Source: an uncultured Alistipes sp.
GTDB taxonomy: Bacteria; Bacteroidota; Bacteroidia; Bacteroidales; Rikenellaceae
Assembly (NCBI GenBank): GCA_949840605.1
Contig: CATKXN010000078.1
Span: forward strand, 1 to 12,827
Length of the DNA stretch: 12,827 bases
Reading direction: 5' to 3'
Each line of letters starts with the position of its first letter. Position 1 is the stretch's first letter. Of this stretch, positions 6,507 to 12,827 are shown piece by piece. The notes under the pieces were generated by a model that searched no databases, was not told the origin of the DNA, and saw only the letters and a list, made by a program, of their open reading frames with translations. Both the position numbers and the translations under genes were made by a program.

Positions 6507-6552
6507 AGAAGCCTTATCCGGCTGTCGGGCCAGTTCTGCGCTGCCACCCCCG

Positions 6553-6590
6553 AAAACCGTTTATTAAACGGCCGGTGCGGTTTTTGTTCC
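6553..6590 (+). terminator. Possible terminator before the thioredoxin-fold gene
   Basis: AAAACCG (6553-6559) pairs with CGGTTTT (6578-6584), and the 3' arm runs into T5 (6581-6585). Inside, CCGTTT/AAACGG (6557-6562/6566-6571) offers a competing hairpin. It lies about 120 bp past rlmN and 24-30 bp before the next ATG. Confidence 0.4.
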
Positions 6591-6613
6591 CGTCACAAAA
6601 AAATACGCATGTT

Positions 6614-7042
6614 ATGAAAAAACTGTTTTTGCTGCTTCTGCTGGCGCTCGGTGCGGGCGCGGTGCAGGCCCAGGTGAAATTCGAAACCAAATCGACGGAC
6701 GCCGTGCGCGAAATGGCCGTCCGGCAGGGCAAGCTGGTCTTCATAGACCTCTACGCCGACTGGTGTCCCCCGTGCCGGATGATGGAACGGGAGGTTTTCT
6801 CGCGCAAGGACGTGGGCGAATTCATGGACCAGCGGTTCGTGGCCGCCAAATACAACACCGACAAGGCCACGGGCCGCGAACTGATGAAGAAATACGGCAG
6901 CGGATCGATCCCGCTCTACCTGGTGTTCGACACCCAGGGCGAACTGCTGGGCCGCATCACGGGCGCCGCCGATGCCGAGACCTTCATGGACAACCTCCGC
7001 ACGATCATCGCCCGCCAGAAGCCGTCTAAGAATCGGCCTTAA
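6614..7042 (+). CDS. Secreted thioredoxin-fold protein
   Basis: 142 residues from ATG 6614. A signal peptide (MKKLFLLLLLALGAGAVQA, likely cut after A19) sends it to the periplasm. The mature part has the thioredoxin active site WCPPC (50-54, C51 and C54) after the strand LVFIDLYAD, and the cis-proline P100 in GSIPLY. It resembles single-domain thioredoxin_7/DsbD-gamma-like proteins that reduce or rearrange periplasmic disulfides; partners are unknown. The in-frame GTG at 6575 would place charged residues ahead of the signal peptide and is rejected. The last codons (SKNRP and the TAA) are made of one unit of the 27-bp repeat found after rlmN, so the natural C-terminus may have been altered by that repeat. 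Confidence 0.88.
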   Translation: MKKLFLLLLLALGAGAVQAQVKFETKSTDAVREMAVRQGKLVFIDLYADWCPPCRMMEREVFSRKDVGEFMDQRFVAAKYNTDKATGRELMKKYGSGSIPLYLVFDTQGELLGRITGAADAETFMDNLRTIIARQKPSKNRP

Positions 7043-7047
7043 GGGCG
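7024..7047 (+). repeat. Single unit of the 27-bp repeat at the end of the thioredoxin gene
   Basis: GTCTAAGAATCGG (7024-7036) and CCTTAAGGGCG (7037-7047) match the A and B parts of the tandem repeat at 6427-6506; compare GTTTAAGAAGCGGG and CTTTAGAAGTGCCC. Here the B part supplies the TAA stop codon (7040-7042). Confidence 0.5.
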
Positions 7048-7081
7048 ACGGGACGGAGGTGTGGCGGTGGAGAGTTCCGCA

Positions 7082-7201
7082 GTTTTTGATTATCCCGGAG
7101 CAGGTTTCGGGCATCGCGAAGCAGGGCAAGGCAGGAGCATACTTGACGTATGTGACTGTCTTGACATGCAAGGGACGTGCGAAAGATGCCCGGTAGAATC
7201 G
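7082..7201. repeat. Dispersed ~120-bp element with variable-stem hairpin, copy B
   Basis: Collinear with 2402-2520. Shared blocks are TTTTTGATT (7083-7091), TTTCGGGCATCGCG (7105-7118), GCAAGGGAYGTGCGAAA (7168-7184) and AATCG (7197-7201). The centre folds as CAAGGCAG (7127-7134) with CTGTCTTG (7156-7163), one G-T pair, then CATAC (7138-7142) with GTATG (7148-7152) around TTGAC. The outer arms CGGGCATC (7108-7115) and GATGCCCG (7185-7192) are perfectly complementary, closing an 85-base structure. It begins 4 bp beyond the rsmG stop codon, in the gap between the convergent thioredoxin and rsmG genes. Confidence 0.75.
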
Positions 7202-7205
7202 ATAA

Positions 7206-7826
7206 CTACCTCGGGGTATAGACCACTTTCTTGGTCTCGAAGAAATCCTCTTCGAAAAACCGCGGGATGTCGTAGATATACCACCGTTTGCCCGTCAGGG
7301 CGAGCTCCTCGGCCAGATCCCCGCCTTTCAGGTAGAGGATGCCGTTCGGCAGCGAACCGTGCTCCCCGCGTTCGATCAGGGGCCAGACCCATTTCACGAA
7401 CTCCGGCATGGCCGTCACAGCCCGCGAAACGACGTAGTCGAAACGCTCCTTCAGCGTCTCGACCCGCACGCAGCGGGGCGTGAGGTTTTCCAGCCCGAGG
7501 CTCGCCGCGACCCCTTCGACCACGGCAATCTTCTTGCGGATGGAGTCCGCAGCCATGAAACGCGCTTCGGGAAAGAGGATCGCCAGCGGCACCGACGGGA
7601 ATCCCCCGCCGCACCCCACGTCGAGGATGCGCGCGCCGTCGCCGAACGTGCAGACTTTGGCTATGGCCAGCGAGTGCAGCACGTGGCGCAGGTACAGCTG
7701 GTCGAAATCTTTCCGCGAGACGACGTTGATCTTCGCGTTCCAGTCGGCGTAGAGTTCGTACAGCGCCGCGAACCGCTCGCGCTGCACATCGGTAAGGTCC
7801 GGGAAATATTTGAGAATCGTTTCCAA
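7206..7826 (-). CDS. rsmG: 16S rRNA (guanine-527-N7) methyltransferase RsmG
   Basis: 206 residues. RsmG (GidB) places m7G527 in 16S rRNA using SAM. The SAM-binding motif is ILDVGCGGGFP (67-77); YVVSRAV (131-137) and LKGGD (166-170) are typical of the family, as is the N-terminal helix with YADWNAKINVVSRKD (26-40). The start appears to be TTG at 7824-7826: no ATG or GTG occurs between it and the in-frame stop upstream, and the protein begins normally (ETILKYFPDLT). Upstream on the minus strand is TAGCATTTTG, one base off the TAnnTTTG spacing, so a promoter there is only possible. It converges on the thioredoxin gene, and repeat copy B starts 4 bp past its stop. Confidence 0.94.
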   Translation of the reverse strand: METILKYFPDLTDVQRERFAALYELYADWNAKINVVSRKDFDQLYLRHVLHSLAIAKVCTFGDGARILDVGCGGGFPSVPLAILFPEARFMAADSIRKKIAVVEGVAASLGLENLTPRCVRVETLKERFDYVVSRAVTAMPEFVKWVWPLIERGEHGSLPNGILYLKGGDLAEELALTGKRWYIYDIPRFFEEDFFETKKVVYTPR

Positions 7827-7876
7827 ATCAATAATTAACTTTTCAAAATGCTAATTTTGCCGTTTGCGGCACCAAG

Positions 7877-7910
7877 TCCCTCCCCGGGGGAGGGATTTAG
7901 GGTGGGGTCA
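7877..7910 (-). repeat. Intergenic hairpin repeat between the sigma-factor gene and rsmG
   Basis: TCCCTCCCC (7877-7885) and GGGGAGGGA (7887-7895) form a G/C-rich inverted repeat, followed by TTTAGGGTGGGG. From memory, very similar CCCTCCCC...GGGGAGGGATTTAGGGTGGGG segments recur between genes in many Bacteroidota genomes; no second copy lies in this window. No T tract follows on either strand. Confidence 0.4.
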
Positions 7911-7913
7911 GAT

Positions 7914-7944
7914 TTGCAAACGACGCCAAAGGCGGCGACTGCAA
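7914..7944. other. Imperfect hairpin downstream of the sigma-factor gene
   Basis: TTGCA (7914-7918) pairs with TGCAA (7940-7944), and CGCC (7924-7927) pairs with GGCG (7931-7934) around AAA, with CG/CG between: 11 of 14 positions pair. It lies about 50 bp past the sigma-factor stop. It lacks a T tail, so termination is uncertain. Confidence 0.3.
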
Positions 7945-7993
7945 CCGACCGAAACGGAAATCCATATAAAGTTCGTTCGGCCCTCATTCGCCC

Positions 7994-8557
7994 TTATTTG
8001 TTTTCGCCCGCGGCGATCAGCCGGCACATCTGCTCCCGGGCGCGGTGTATCTGGGTTTTGACCGTTCCCAGCGGCAGGGCCAGCTTCGCAGCGATCTCCT
8101 CGTAGGAGTACTCCTCGAAGAAACGCATCAGGATCAACTGCCGGTAGCGGGGCGTCAGCCGGTCGAGGTACTGCTCGATCTGCGACCGCTGCTGGAGGTT
8201 GATGACGCTCTCCTCGGGGGTCGGGGCGCTCGACGCCGGGGCATGGAAGCGGTCGTCGATCGGCAGGTCGTCCTGACGCCGCCGCACGAAGTCGATGAAG
8301 GTGTTGCGGGCGATGGTGTAGACCCACTGCCCGAAGGTGTATTCGGAACTGTAACGGTGGATGTTGATATAGACCTTGATAAAGGTCTCCTGCAGCAGGT
8401 CGTCGGCGCCGTTCGCACCGCCCAGACGCTGCACGAACAGCCGGTGGATCGCATCGCGGTAGCGGTTGAAGAGGTACTCGAAGGCGATGTTGTCCCCCTC
8501 GAGCACCCGGTCGACCAGCTCCCGGTCACCGGCTACGATATAGTCGGCTATCTCCAT
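7994..8557 (-). CDS. ECF-type RNA polymerase sigma factor
   Basis: 187 residues from ATG 8557. Region 2 (about 24-95) includes DDLLQETFIKVYINIHRY (52-69) and the promoter-melting segment FGQWVYTIARNTFIDFVRRR (75-94). Region 4 (about 133-178) has the -35-binding helix-turn-helix YEEIAAKLALPLGTVKTQIH (152-171). The linker 96-132 is Pro/Asp-rich. The start codon lies inside the end of the glycosyltransferase gene, overlapping by 10 bp (GTATGGAGATAG), so translation is probably coupled. No anti-sigma factor or SusC/D pair follows, unlike most ECF loci in Bacteroidota; control by expression with the glycosyltransferase is therefore possible. The target regulon cannot be read from this window. Confidence 0.92.
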   Translation of the reverse strand: MEIADYIVAGDRELVDRVLEGDNIAFEYLFNRYRDAIHRLFVQRLGGANGADDLLQETFIKVYINIHRYSSEYTFGQWVYTIARNTFIDFVRRRQDDLPIDDRFHAPASSAPTPEESVINLQQRSQIEQYLDRLTPRYRQLILMRFFEEYSYEEIAAKLALPLGTVKTQIHRAREQMCRLIAAGENK

Positions 8558-9702
8558 ACGCGGTCGTCACGGCGGAGCAGCATGACCCACAGCACGGCAG
8601 CCAACAGCGGGCTCAGCAGGTCGTAGATGAAATAGCGTCCCATGATCCCGCCCTCGCCCAGCCGCCGGGCGACGCGACGCACTTCGAGGGCCACGGCGAC
8701 GTAACGGACGATCACCAGCACCAGCGCCGCGATCTTGTATTCGACGGGCATCACCGCCAGGGCGCAGGCCGCCGCAGCGAAGAAAAGCACCCGCGACCAA
8801 AGTTCCCAGCCGACGTAGGTGCGCACCTCCTGCGGGTAGAAGCGGAACGCCGAACCGTAATAGCGCAGCTGGCTCATCCACCAGCCCATGCCGCCCCACG
8901 TCTTTTCGCGCAGCGTGGCGCGCGGCGAGAGGATGACGCTCACGTTGTCGCGGGTCATGACCCGCTGCATGAACAGATCGTCTTCGCCGATATTCATATT
9001 GAGGTGACTGAATCCGTTGGCTCCGAAGTAAATGCGCTTGGTGAAGCCGTAGTTGTGCAGCGTTCCCCGGTAGGCGCGGCGCTGCACGGCGCGGGCGATC
9101 CACGCCGCGGAGTGCATCATCCGCCAGGCGCGCATCATGTAGTTCGCCAGTCCCTTCCCGCGTTCCACGCCGCAATACCCCACGACGATCTCCCCGCGCA
9201 TGAATCCCTTGGCCATCAACGACAGCCAGCGGTCGGTCTGCGGCACGGCGTCGGTCGAGGTGAAGACCATGCACTCGTAGTGCGCCGACTTGATGCCCAC
9301 GTTGAGCGCCATCTTGCGCGAGATCGGGAACCGCGGGTCCAGCTGGATCTTCGTCGTGGCGATCTGCGGGAACGATTGTTTGAGCCGCGCGAGGTCCTCG
9401 TAAAAATCCGCGTCGTGGCCCACGTAGACGATCACCACCTCGAAATCGGGATAGTTCTGGGCCAGGATCAGCGGCAGGCGCTCCTCGACGAACGAATAGT
9501 CCTCGGAAAAGAGCGGTACGACCACCGACACGGGCGGTTCGGCGTCCAGCTCCGCCGCACGCCGGTTGTTCTTGTACCCGGGGATGCGGCCGTAAACGAA
9601 AATATAGTAATGGAACTGCACGCCCAGCAGGAGGAGCATCGACCCAGCGAGGGCCGCCCCTTCCCAGCCGTAGCTTGCCAGAAAATCATCGATGAATTGC
9701 AT
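8548..9702 (-). CDS. Membrane-anchored family 2 glycosyltransferase
   Basis: 384 residues from ATG 9702. An N-terminal membrane segment (about 16-37) precedes a GT-A domain: PVSVVVPLFSED (57-68) starts the nucleotide-sugar fold, TSTDAVP (148-154) sits where the metal-binding DXD usually is, GEDDLF (239-244) carries the likely catalytic acidic residues, and WWMSQLRYY (274-282) resembles the QxxRW region of processive enzymes but with a changed signature. Further hydrophobic segments lie at about 303-320, 324-340 and 355-375. It should act at the inner membrane on an envelope polysaccharide or lipid; the sugar and acceptor are unknown. It is the first gene of a two-gene unit with the overlapping sigma factor, and it diverges from tgt. 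Confidence 0.88.
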   Translation of the reverse strand: MQFIDDFLASYGWEGAALAGSMLLLLGVQFHYYIFVYGRIPGYKNNRRAAELDAEPPVSVVVPLFSEDYSFVEERLPLILAQNYPDFEVVIVYVGHDADFYEDLARLKQSFPQIATTKIQLDPRFPISRKMALNVGIKSAHYECMVFTSTDAVPQTDRWLSLMAKGFMRGEIVVGYCGVERGKGLANYMMRAWRMMHSAAWIARAVQRRAYRGTLHNYGFTKRIYFGANGFSHLNMNIGEDDLFMQRVMTRDNVSVILSPRATLREKTWGGMGWWMSQLRYYGSAFRFYPQEVRTYVGWELWSRVLFFAAAACALAVMPVEYKIAALVLVIVRYVAVALEVRRVARRLGEGGIMGRYFIYDLLSPLLAAVLWVMLLRRDDRVWR

Positions 9703-9718
9703 ATTGGCGAAATATGCG

Positions 9719-9726
9719 CAAAGATA
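9719..9726 (-). promoter_or_regulatory. -7 box for the glycosyltransferase-sigma operon
   Basis: Minus strand 9726 to 9719 reads TATCTTTG, a full TAnnTTTG match, 16 bases before the ATG at 9702, implying a very short leader. No standard -33 TTTG is seen. Confidence 0.5.
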
Positions 9727-9739
9727 GAAATATTTTGTG

Positions 9740-9747
9740 TATTTTTG
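9740..9747 (+). promoter_or_regulatory. -7 box for the tgt operon
   Basis: TATTTTTG matches TAnnTTTG, 14 bases before the tgt ATG at 9762. It is back-to-back with the divergent box at 9719-9726, only 13 bases away, so the -33 area of each promoter overlaps the other promoter. Confidence 0.5.
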
Positions 9748-9761
9748 CCGAATAGTTGAGT

Positions 9762-10892
9762 ATGAAATTTACCCTGCAACATAAAGACCCGTCGTCCCGC
9801 GCCCGCGCGGGCGAACTCCAGACCGACCACGGCACGATCAGCACCCCGATCTTCATGCCCGTCGGCACGGCGGCCACCGTCAAAGGCATCTTCCACCGCG
9901 ACGTGCGCGACGAGGCGCGGGCACAGATCATCCTGGCCAACACCTACCACCTCTACCTGCGTCCCGGCACGGAGATCATCGAGAAGGCCGGCGGCGTACA
10001 CCGCTTCTCGACCTGGGAGGGCCCGATGCTCACCGACAGCGGCGGATTCCAGGTCTTCTCGCTCGCGGCGTGCCGCAAGCTCAAAGAGGAGGGATGCCAT
10101 TTCCGTTCGCATATCGACGGCTCGAAGCACCTCTTCACACCCGAGAGCGTGATCGACACCGAACGGACGATCGGCGCCGACATCATGATGGCCTTCGACG
10201 AGTGTCCCCCGGGCGACGCCCCGCGCGAATACGCCGCCCGGTCGCTGGACCTCACGGAACGGTGGCTCGACCGGTGTTTCGACCAGTATCACCGCACCGC
10301 ACCGAAATACGGCCACTATCAGGCGCTGTTCCCCATCGTGCAGGGATGCACCTACCCCGACCTCCGGGCCCGGGCCGCCGAAAACGTGAAACAATACGAC
10401 GCGGACGGCTACGCCATCGGCGGACTGGCCGTCGGCGAACCGACCGAGGTGATGTACGAAATGATCGAAGTGGTCGACGCCATACTCCCGGAGGACCGCC
10501 CCCGCTACCTGAGGGGGGTGGGTACGCCGGTGAACATCCTCGAGGGCATCGCCCGCGGCGTCGACATGTTCGACTGCGTGATGCCGACGCGCAACGGCCG
10601 CAACGGGCAGCTGTTCACCGCCGAGGGGGTCATCAACATCCGCAACAAGAAGTGGGAGGACGATTTCTCGCCGATCGACCCCGCAGGTACGGCCTTCGTC
10701 GACACGCTCTACTCGAAAGCCTATCTCCACCACCTGACGGTCTGCGGCGAGATGCTCGCGGCGCAGATCGCCTCGCTGCACAACATCTCCTTCTACCTGC
10801 GGCTGGTCGGGGCGGCCCGCGAGCACATCCTCGCCGGGGACTTCGCGGCGTGGAAGGAGGGGATGGTCGCCAAACTGCAAAAAAGGCTCTGA
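9762..10892 (+). CDS. tgt: tRNA-guanine transglycosylase (queuosine pathway)
   Basis: 376 residues from ATG 9762; the in-frame TTG at 9756 is rejected. Tgt exchanges G34 for a queuosine precursor in tRNAs for Asp, Asn, His and Tyr. The general base is D92 (TDSGGFQVFS) and the nucleophile D271 in VDMFDCVMPTRNGRNG (268-283); the substrate pocket VGGL equivalent is IGGLAVGE (219-226). Notably, the three zinc cysteines of the E. coli enzyme (CxCxxC before YSRAYLHHL) are replaced: the aligned residues are G309, A311 and D314, while the fourth ligand, H340 in SLHN, is kept. From memory, other Bacteroidota Tgt proteins also lack them. The lptG-like gene starts 3 bp after the stop, so they form an operon. 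Confidence 0.95.
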   Translation: MKFTLQHKDPSSRARAGELQTDHGTISTPIFMPVGTAATVKGIFHRDVRDEARAQIILANTYHLYLRPGTEIIEKAGGVHRFSTWEGPMLTDSGGFQVFSLAACRKLKEEGCHFRSHIDGSKHLFTPESVIDTERTIGADIMMAFDECPPGDAPREYAARSLDLTERWLDRCFDQYHRTAPKYGHYQALFPIVQGCTYPDLRARAAENVKQYDADGYAIGGLAVGEPTEVMYEMIEVVDAILPEDRPRYLRGVGTPVNILEGIARGVDMFDCVMPTRNGRNGQLFTAEGVINIRNKKWEDDFSPIDPAGTAFVDTLYSKAYLHHLTVCGEMLAAQIASLHNISFYLRLVGAAREHILAGDFAAWKEGMVAKLQKRL

Positions 10893-10895
10893 CCG

Positions 10896-11999
10896 ATGAA
10901 AATGCGTTTTCCGGGGTTCAAGATCTTGGACCGTTACATACTGGGGAAGTTCCTCACGACCTACTTCTTCTCGATCGCCATGATCATCGTCATCGTGGTG
11001 GTCTTCGACTATGTGGAGAAGATCGACGACTTCACGGAACTCCATGCCCCCCTGAAATCGGTCATCTTCGACTACTATCTCAATTTCATACCCTACTTCA
11101 TCAACCAGTTCAGCGGTCTGTTCACCTTCATCGCCTGCATCTTCTTCACCTCGAAGATGGCCTACCAGACCGAGATCGTGGCCATGCTCTCGGGCGGCAT
11201 GTCGTTCCGAAGGCTGATGTGGCCCTATTTCCTCGGGGCGTTCATCATCGCCTCGCTGTCGCTGACGCTCAACCTCTGGCTGATCCCCATTTCGCAGCGC
11301 CACATCGTCAATTTCGAACAGCAGTACATCAAGCGCAAGCAGAACACCAAGTTCAACCGCCACATCTACCGCCAGATCGAACCCGGCATCTTCGCCTACA
11401 TCCGCGGCTACAACGACGGAGCCCGCCAGGCCTCGTTCTTCGCCCTGGAACGCTATTACAGCGGTACGATGACCCATTCGCTCGAGGCCTCCGACGTGAA
11501 ATTCAACCCCGAGACCAGACGCTGGACCGCTCCGCGCTACACCAAACGCGAATTCGACTCGCTGGGCATGGAGACCTTCGAGCAGTTCCGCAACCTCGAC
11601 ACGCTCATCAACCTCGACGTCACGGAGCTGGGCGAGATCAACGACCTGATCCAGACCATGAACATCACGGAGCTCAACGACTTCCTCGGCCAGCAGCGCG
11701 CCAAGGGCTCCGACTCGATCAACATCATCGAGGTCGAGAAACACGCCCGCTACGCCTACCCGCTTTCGACGTTCATCCTCACGCTGATCGGCGTCTCGCT
11801 CTCCTCGCGCAAGGTCCGCGGCGGCACCGGCCTGCACATCGGCATCGGCACGGGACTGTGCTTCTCGTACATTCTCTTCAACCGCTTCTTCGAGGAGTTC
11901 GCCAAAAGCGGAACCCTCCCGCCCGGGCTGGCCGTCTGGCTGCCCAACATCATCTATCTGTTCATTGCCGTCTACCTCTACCGGAAGGCGCCGAAATAA
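10896..11999 (+). CDS. LptF/LptG-family permease (LPS export)
   Basis: 367 residues from ATG 10896. LptF and LptG form the inner-membrane part of the LptB2FG transporter, which extracts LPS and feeds it to the periplasmic bridge. The sequence shows three N-terminal membrane segments (about 21-40, 60-84, 107-130), a periplasmic beta-jellyroll domain (about 140-285) and three C-terminal segments (about 289-305, 315-330, 347-363). The conserved FTSKMAYQTEIVAMLSGG (84-101) marks the YjgP/YjgQ family, where the coupling helix contacts LptB. I cannot say whether it is LptF or LptG. It is 3 bp after tgt and 10 bp before the PASTA gene, indicating one transcript. Confidence 0.92.
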   Translation: MKMRFPGFKILDRYILGKFLTTYFFSIAMIIVIVVVFDYVEKIDDFTELHAPLKSVIFDYYLNFIPYFINQFSGLFTFIACIFFTSKMAYQTEIVAMLSGGMSFRRLMWPYFLGAFIIASLSLTLNLWLIPISQRHIVNFEQQYIKRKQNTKFNRHIYRQIEPGIFAYIRGYNDGARQASFFALERYYSGTMTHSLEASDVKFNPETRRWTAPRYTKREFDSLGMETFEQFRNLDTLINLDVTELGEINDLIQTMNITELNDFLGQQRAKGSDSINIIEVEKHARYAYPLSTFILTLIGVSLSSRKVRGGTGLHIGIGTGLCFSYILFNRFFEEFAKSGTLPPGLAVWLPNIIYLFIAVYLYRKAPK

Positions 12000-12009
12000 C
12001 CCCTGACCC

Positions 12010-12827
12010 ATGCAGAAACGTCCCGATTACCTCTCCCGGCTCCGGCAGAATCCGCTGCTCTGGAATCTCACGCTGATCGCCGCCCTGATCCTCGCGATGG
12101 CCGTCGCCGCCCATATCCTGATGAAGGCCGGCACCCGCCACGGATCGAGGCGCACCGTGCCCGATTTCTCGGGCGTCGCACTGCACGACGCCCAGCGCAT
12201 CGCCCGCAAGCACGACCTGCGGCTGCACATCAACGACTCGCTGTTCGTCCCCGCCTACGAGGGCGGCATCGTCCTCGACCAGCTTCCCGAAGGTGGCGTC
12301 GAGGTGAAGCCCGGACGCACGGTCTACATCACGATCAACTCCTTCCGTCAGAAGATGGTCCCCGTGCCCTACGTGGCCGGACGTTCGCTGCGGCAGGCCA
12401 AGAATATGCTGGAGATCGCCGGACTGGAGATCGCCGAGCTGGTCTACCGCCCCGACATCGCCACCAATTATGTATTGGAGGAGTACTGCGACGGAAAACC
12501 CGTCACCGCGACGACCCGTATGGAAGCCGAGATGGGTTCCGGCGTGACGCTTTACGTAGGCGTGGAAAGCGATCACGGAACGACGGTCGTTCCGCGGCTG
12601 GTGGGGCTGCCCCTGATGCAGGCCAAGGGCCGCCTCTGGGAATTGGGGCTCAACGTCGGGCGCGTGGATTTCGACGAAGGGGTCAACCTCCTCAACCAGA
12701 AGGAGACGCGGGTATACGTCCAGATCCCGGGCGCCGAGCACAGCGCCAGGCTGGGTTCGAAGGTCGATCTGCGGCTGACACTCGACGGGAACAAATCGGA
12801 CAAACACCGGGCCGAGGCCGAAAAACT
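12010..12827 (+). CDS. Membrane-anchored PASTA-domain protein, 3' end outside the window
   Basis: Open from ATG 12010 to the window edge, at least 272 residues. A short cytoplasmic start (MQKRPDYLSRLRQNPLLW) and one membrane segment (about 17-38) are followed by three PASTA domains: about 49-112 (VPDFSGVALHDAQRIA), 117-184 (VPVPYVAGRSLRQAKNM) and 192-258 (TVVPRLVGLPLMQAKGRL). PASTA domains in other phyla bind peptidoglycan fragments or beta-lactams on serine/threonine kinases and penicillin-binding proteins. Here no kinase or transpeptidase domain is attached in the visible part, so it is probably a cell-wall sensor or scaffold. A basic/acidic tail begins near 260. It lies 10 bp after the LptF/LptG gene and is probably co-transcribed with it and tgt. 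Confidence 0.88.
   Translation, partial: MQKRPDYLSRLRQNPLLWNLTLIAALILAMAVAAHILMKAGTRHGSRRTVPDFSGVALHDAQRIARKHDLRLHINDSLFVPAYEGGIVLDQLPEGGVEVKPGRTVYITINSFRQKMVPVPYVAGRSLRQAKNMLEIAGLEIAELVYRPDIATNYVLEEYCDGKPVTATTRMEAEMGSGVTLYVGVESDHGTTVVPRLVGLPLMQAKGRLWELGLNVGRVDFDEGVNLLNQKETRVYVQIPGAEHSARLGSKVDLRLTLDGNKSDKHRAEAEK

Noticed and set aside
6593..7171. 192-residue minus-strand frame starting MHVKTVTYVKYAPALPCFAM
   Set aside because: Its beginning is simply the translation of repeat copy B and the rest is antisense to the thioredoxin gene. Similar short hypothetical proteins in databases are probably the same repeat mis-annotated.
7082..7201. Conserved flanks with a variable stem as an integron attC site
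   Set aside because: The core attC boxes (GTTRRRY and its partner) are absent and no integrase or cassette array is near.
9468..12011. 847-codon open frame on the minus strand across tgt and the lpt gene
   Set aside because: It is antisense to two clearly real genes with intact motifs. Its translation is low-complexity and rich in D, E, R, H and G, as expected from the reverse of GC-rich coding DNA, and matches no domain I know.

Overview
The window is GC-rich chromosomal DNA from a member of the Bacteroidota, most like Alistipes (Rikenellaceae). The grounds are the protein types (TonB-type energy transducer beginning MEIKKSPKAD, Bacteroidota-style Tgt without zinc cysteines, stand-alone PASTA protein beside an LptF/LptG permease), the lack of Shine-Dalgarno sites before nearly all genes, and TAnnTTTG -7 promoter boxes. 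The genus is inferred from memory of these proteins, not from a search.

Layout. (1) Bases 1 to about 720 do not match the rest. They are AT-rich and carry a small membrane protein cut by the window edge, an intrinsic terminator, a sigma70-like promoter, a consensus AAAAGGAGG ribosome site and the first ~61 codons of a DUF6809-like gene of Firmicutes type. This block ends at a run of nine G (721-729). (2) Immediately beyond the run, on the minus strand, lies an LTA-synthase-like membrane sulfatase that has lost its natural C-terminus at the same point. The window therefore holds a junction between two unrelated DNAs: either a mobile-element or transfer boundary, or an assembly chimera. (3) From 2.4 to 5.2 kb, minus-strand genes are upp (uracil salvage), hflX (ribosome-associated GTPase) and a TonB-family energy transducer. 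(4) From 5.4 to 7.0 kb, plus-strand genes are rlmN (rRNA/tRNA A2 methylation) and a secreted thioredoxin-fold protein. (5) From 7.2 to 9.7 kb, minus-strand genes are rsmG (16S rRNA m7G methylation), an ECF-type sigma factor and a membrane family-2 glycosyltransferase, the last two overlapping by 10 bp. (6) From 9.76 kb to the end, a tight plus-strand operon holds tgt (queuosine), an LptF/LptG permease (LPS export) and a membrane-anchored PASTA protein cut by the window edge. The glycosyltransferase and tgt operons diverge from a 59-bp region with back-to-back -7 boxes.

Most genes are housekeeping: four act on RNA or the ribosome (rlmN, rsmG, tgt, hflX) and several on the envelope. The less ordinary content is between genes. 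A ~120-bp element occurs twice (2402-2520 and 7082-7201), each time starting 4-5 bp past the stop codon of a minus-strand gene. Its flanks are conserved, while its central stem differs in sequence but keeps its pairing. A second, unrelated 27-bp tandem repeat overlaps the stop codon of rlmN, and one unit of it forms the 3' end of the thioredoxin gene. No complete new defence, mobile or biosynthetic system is visible.
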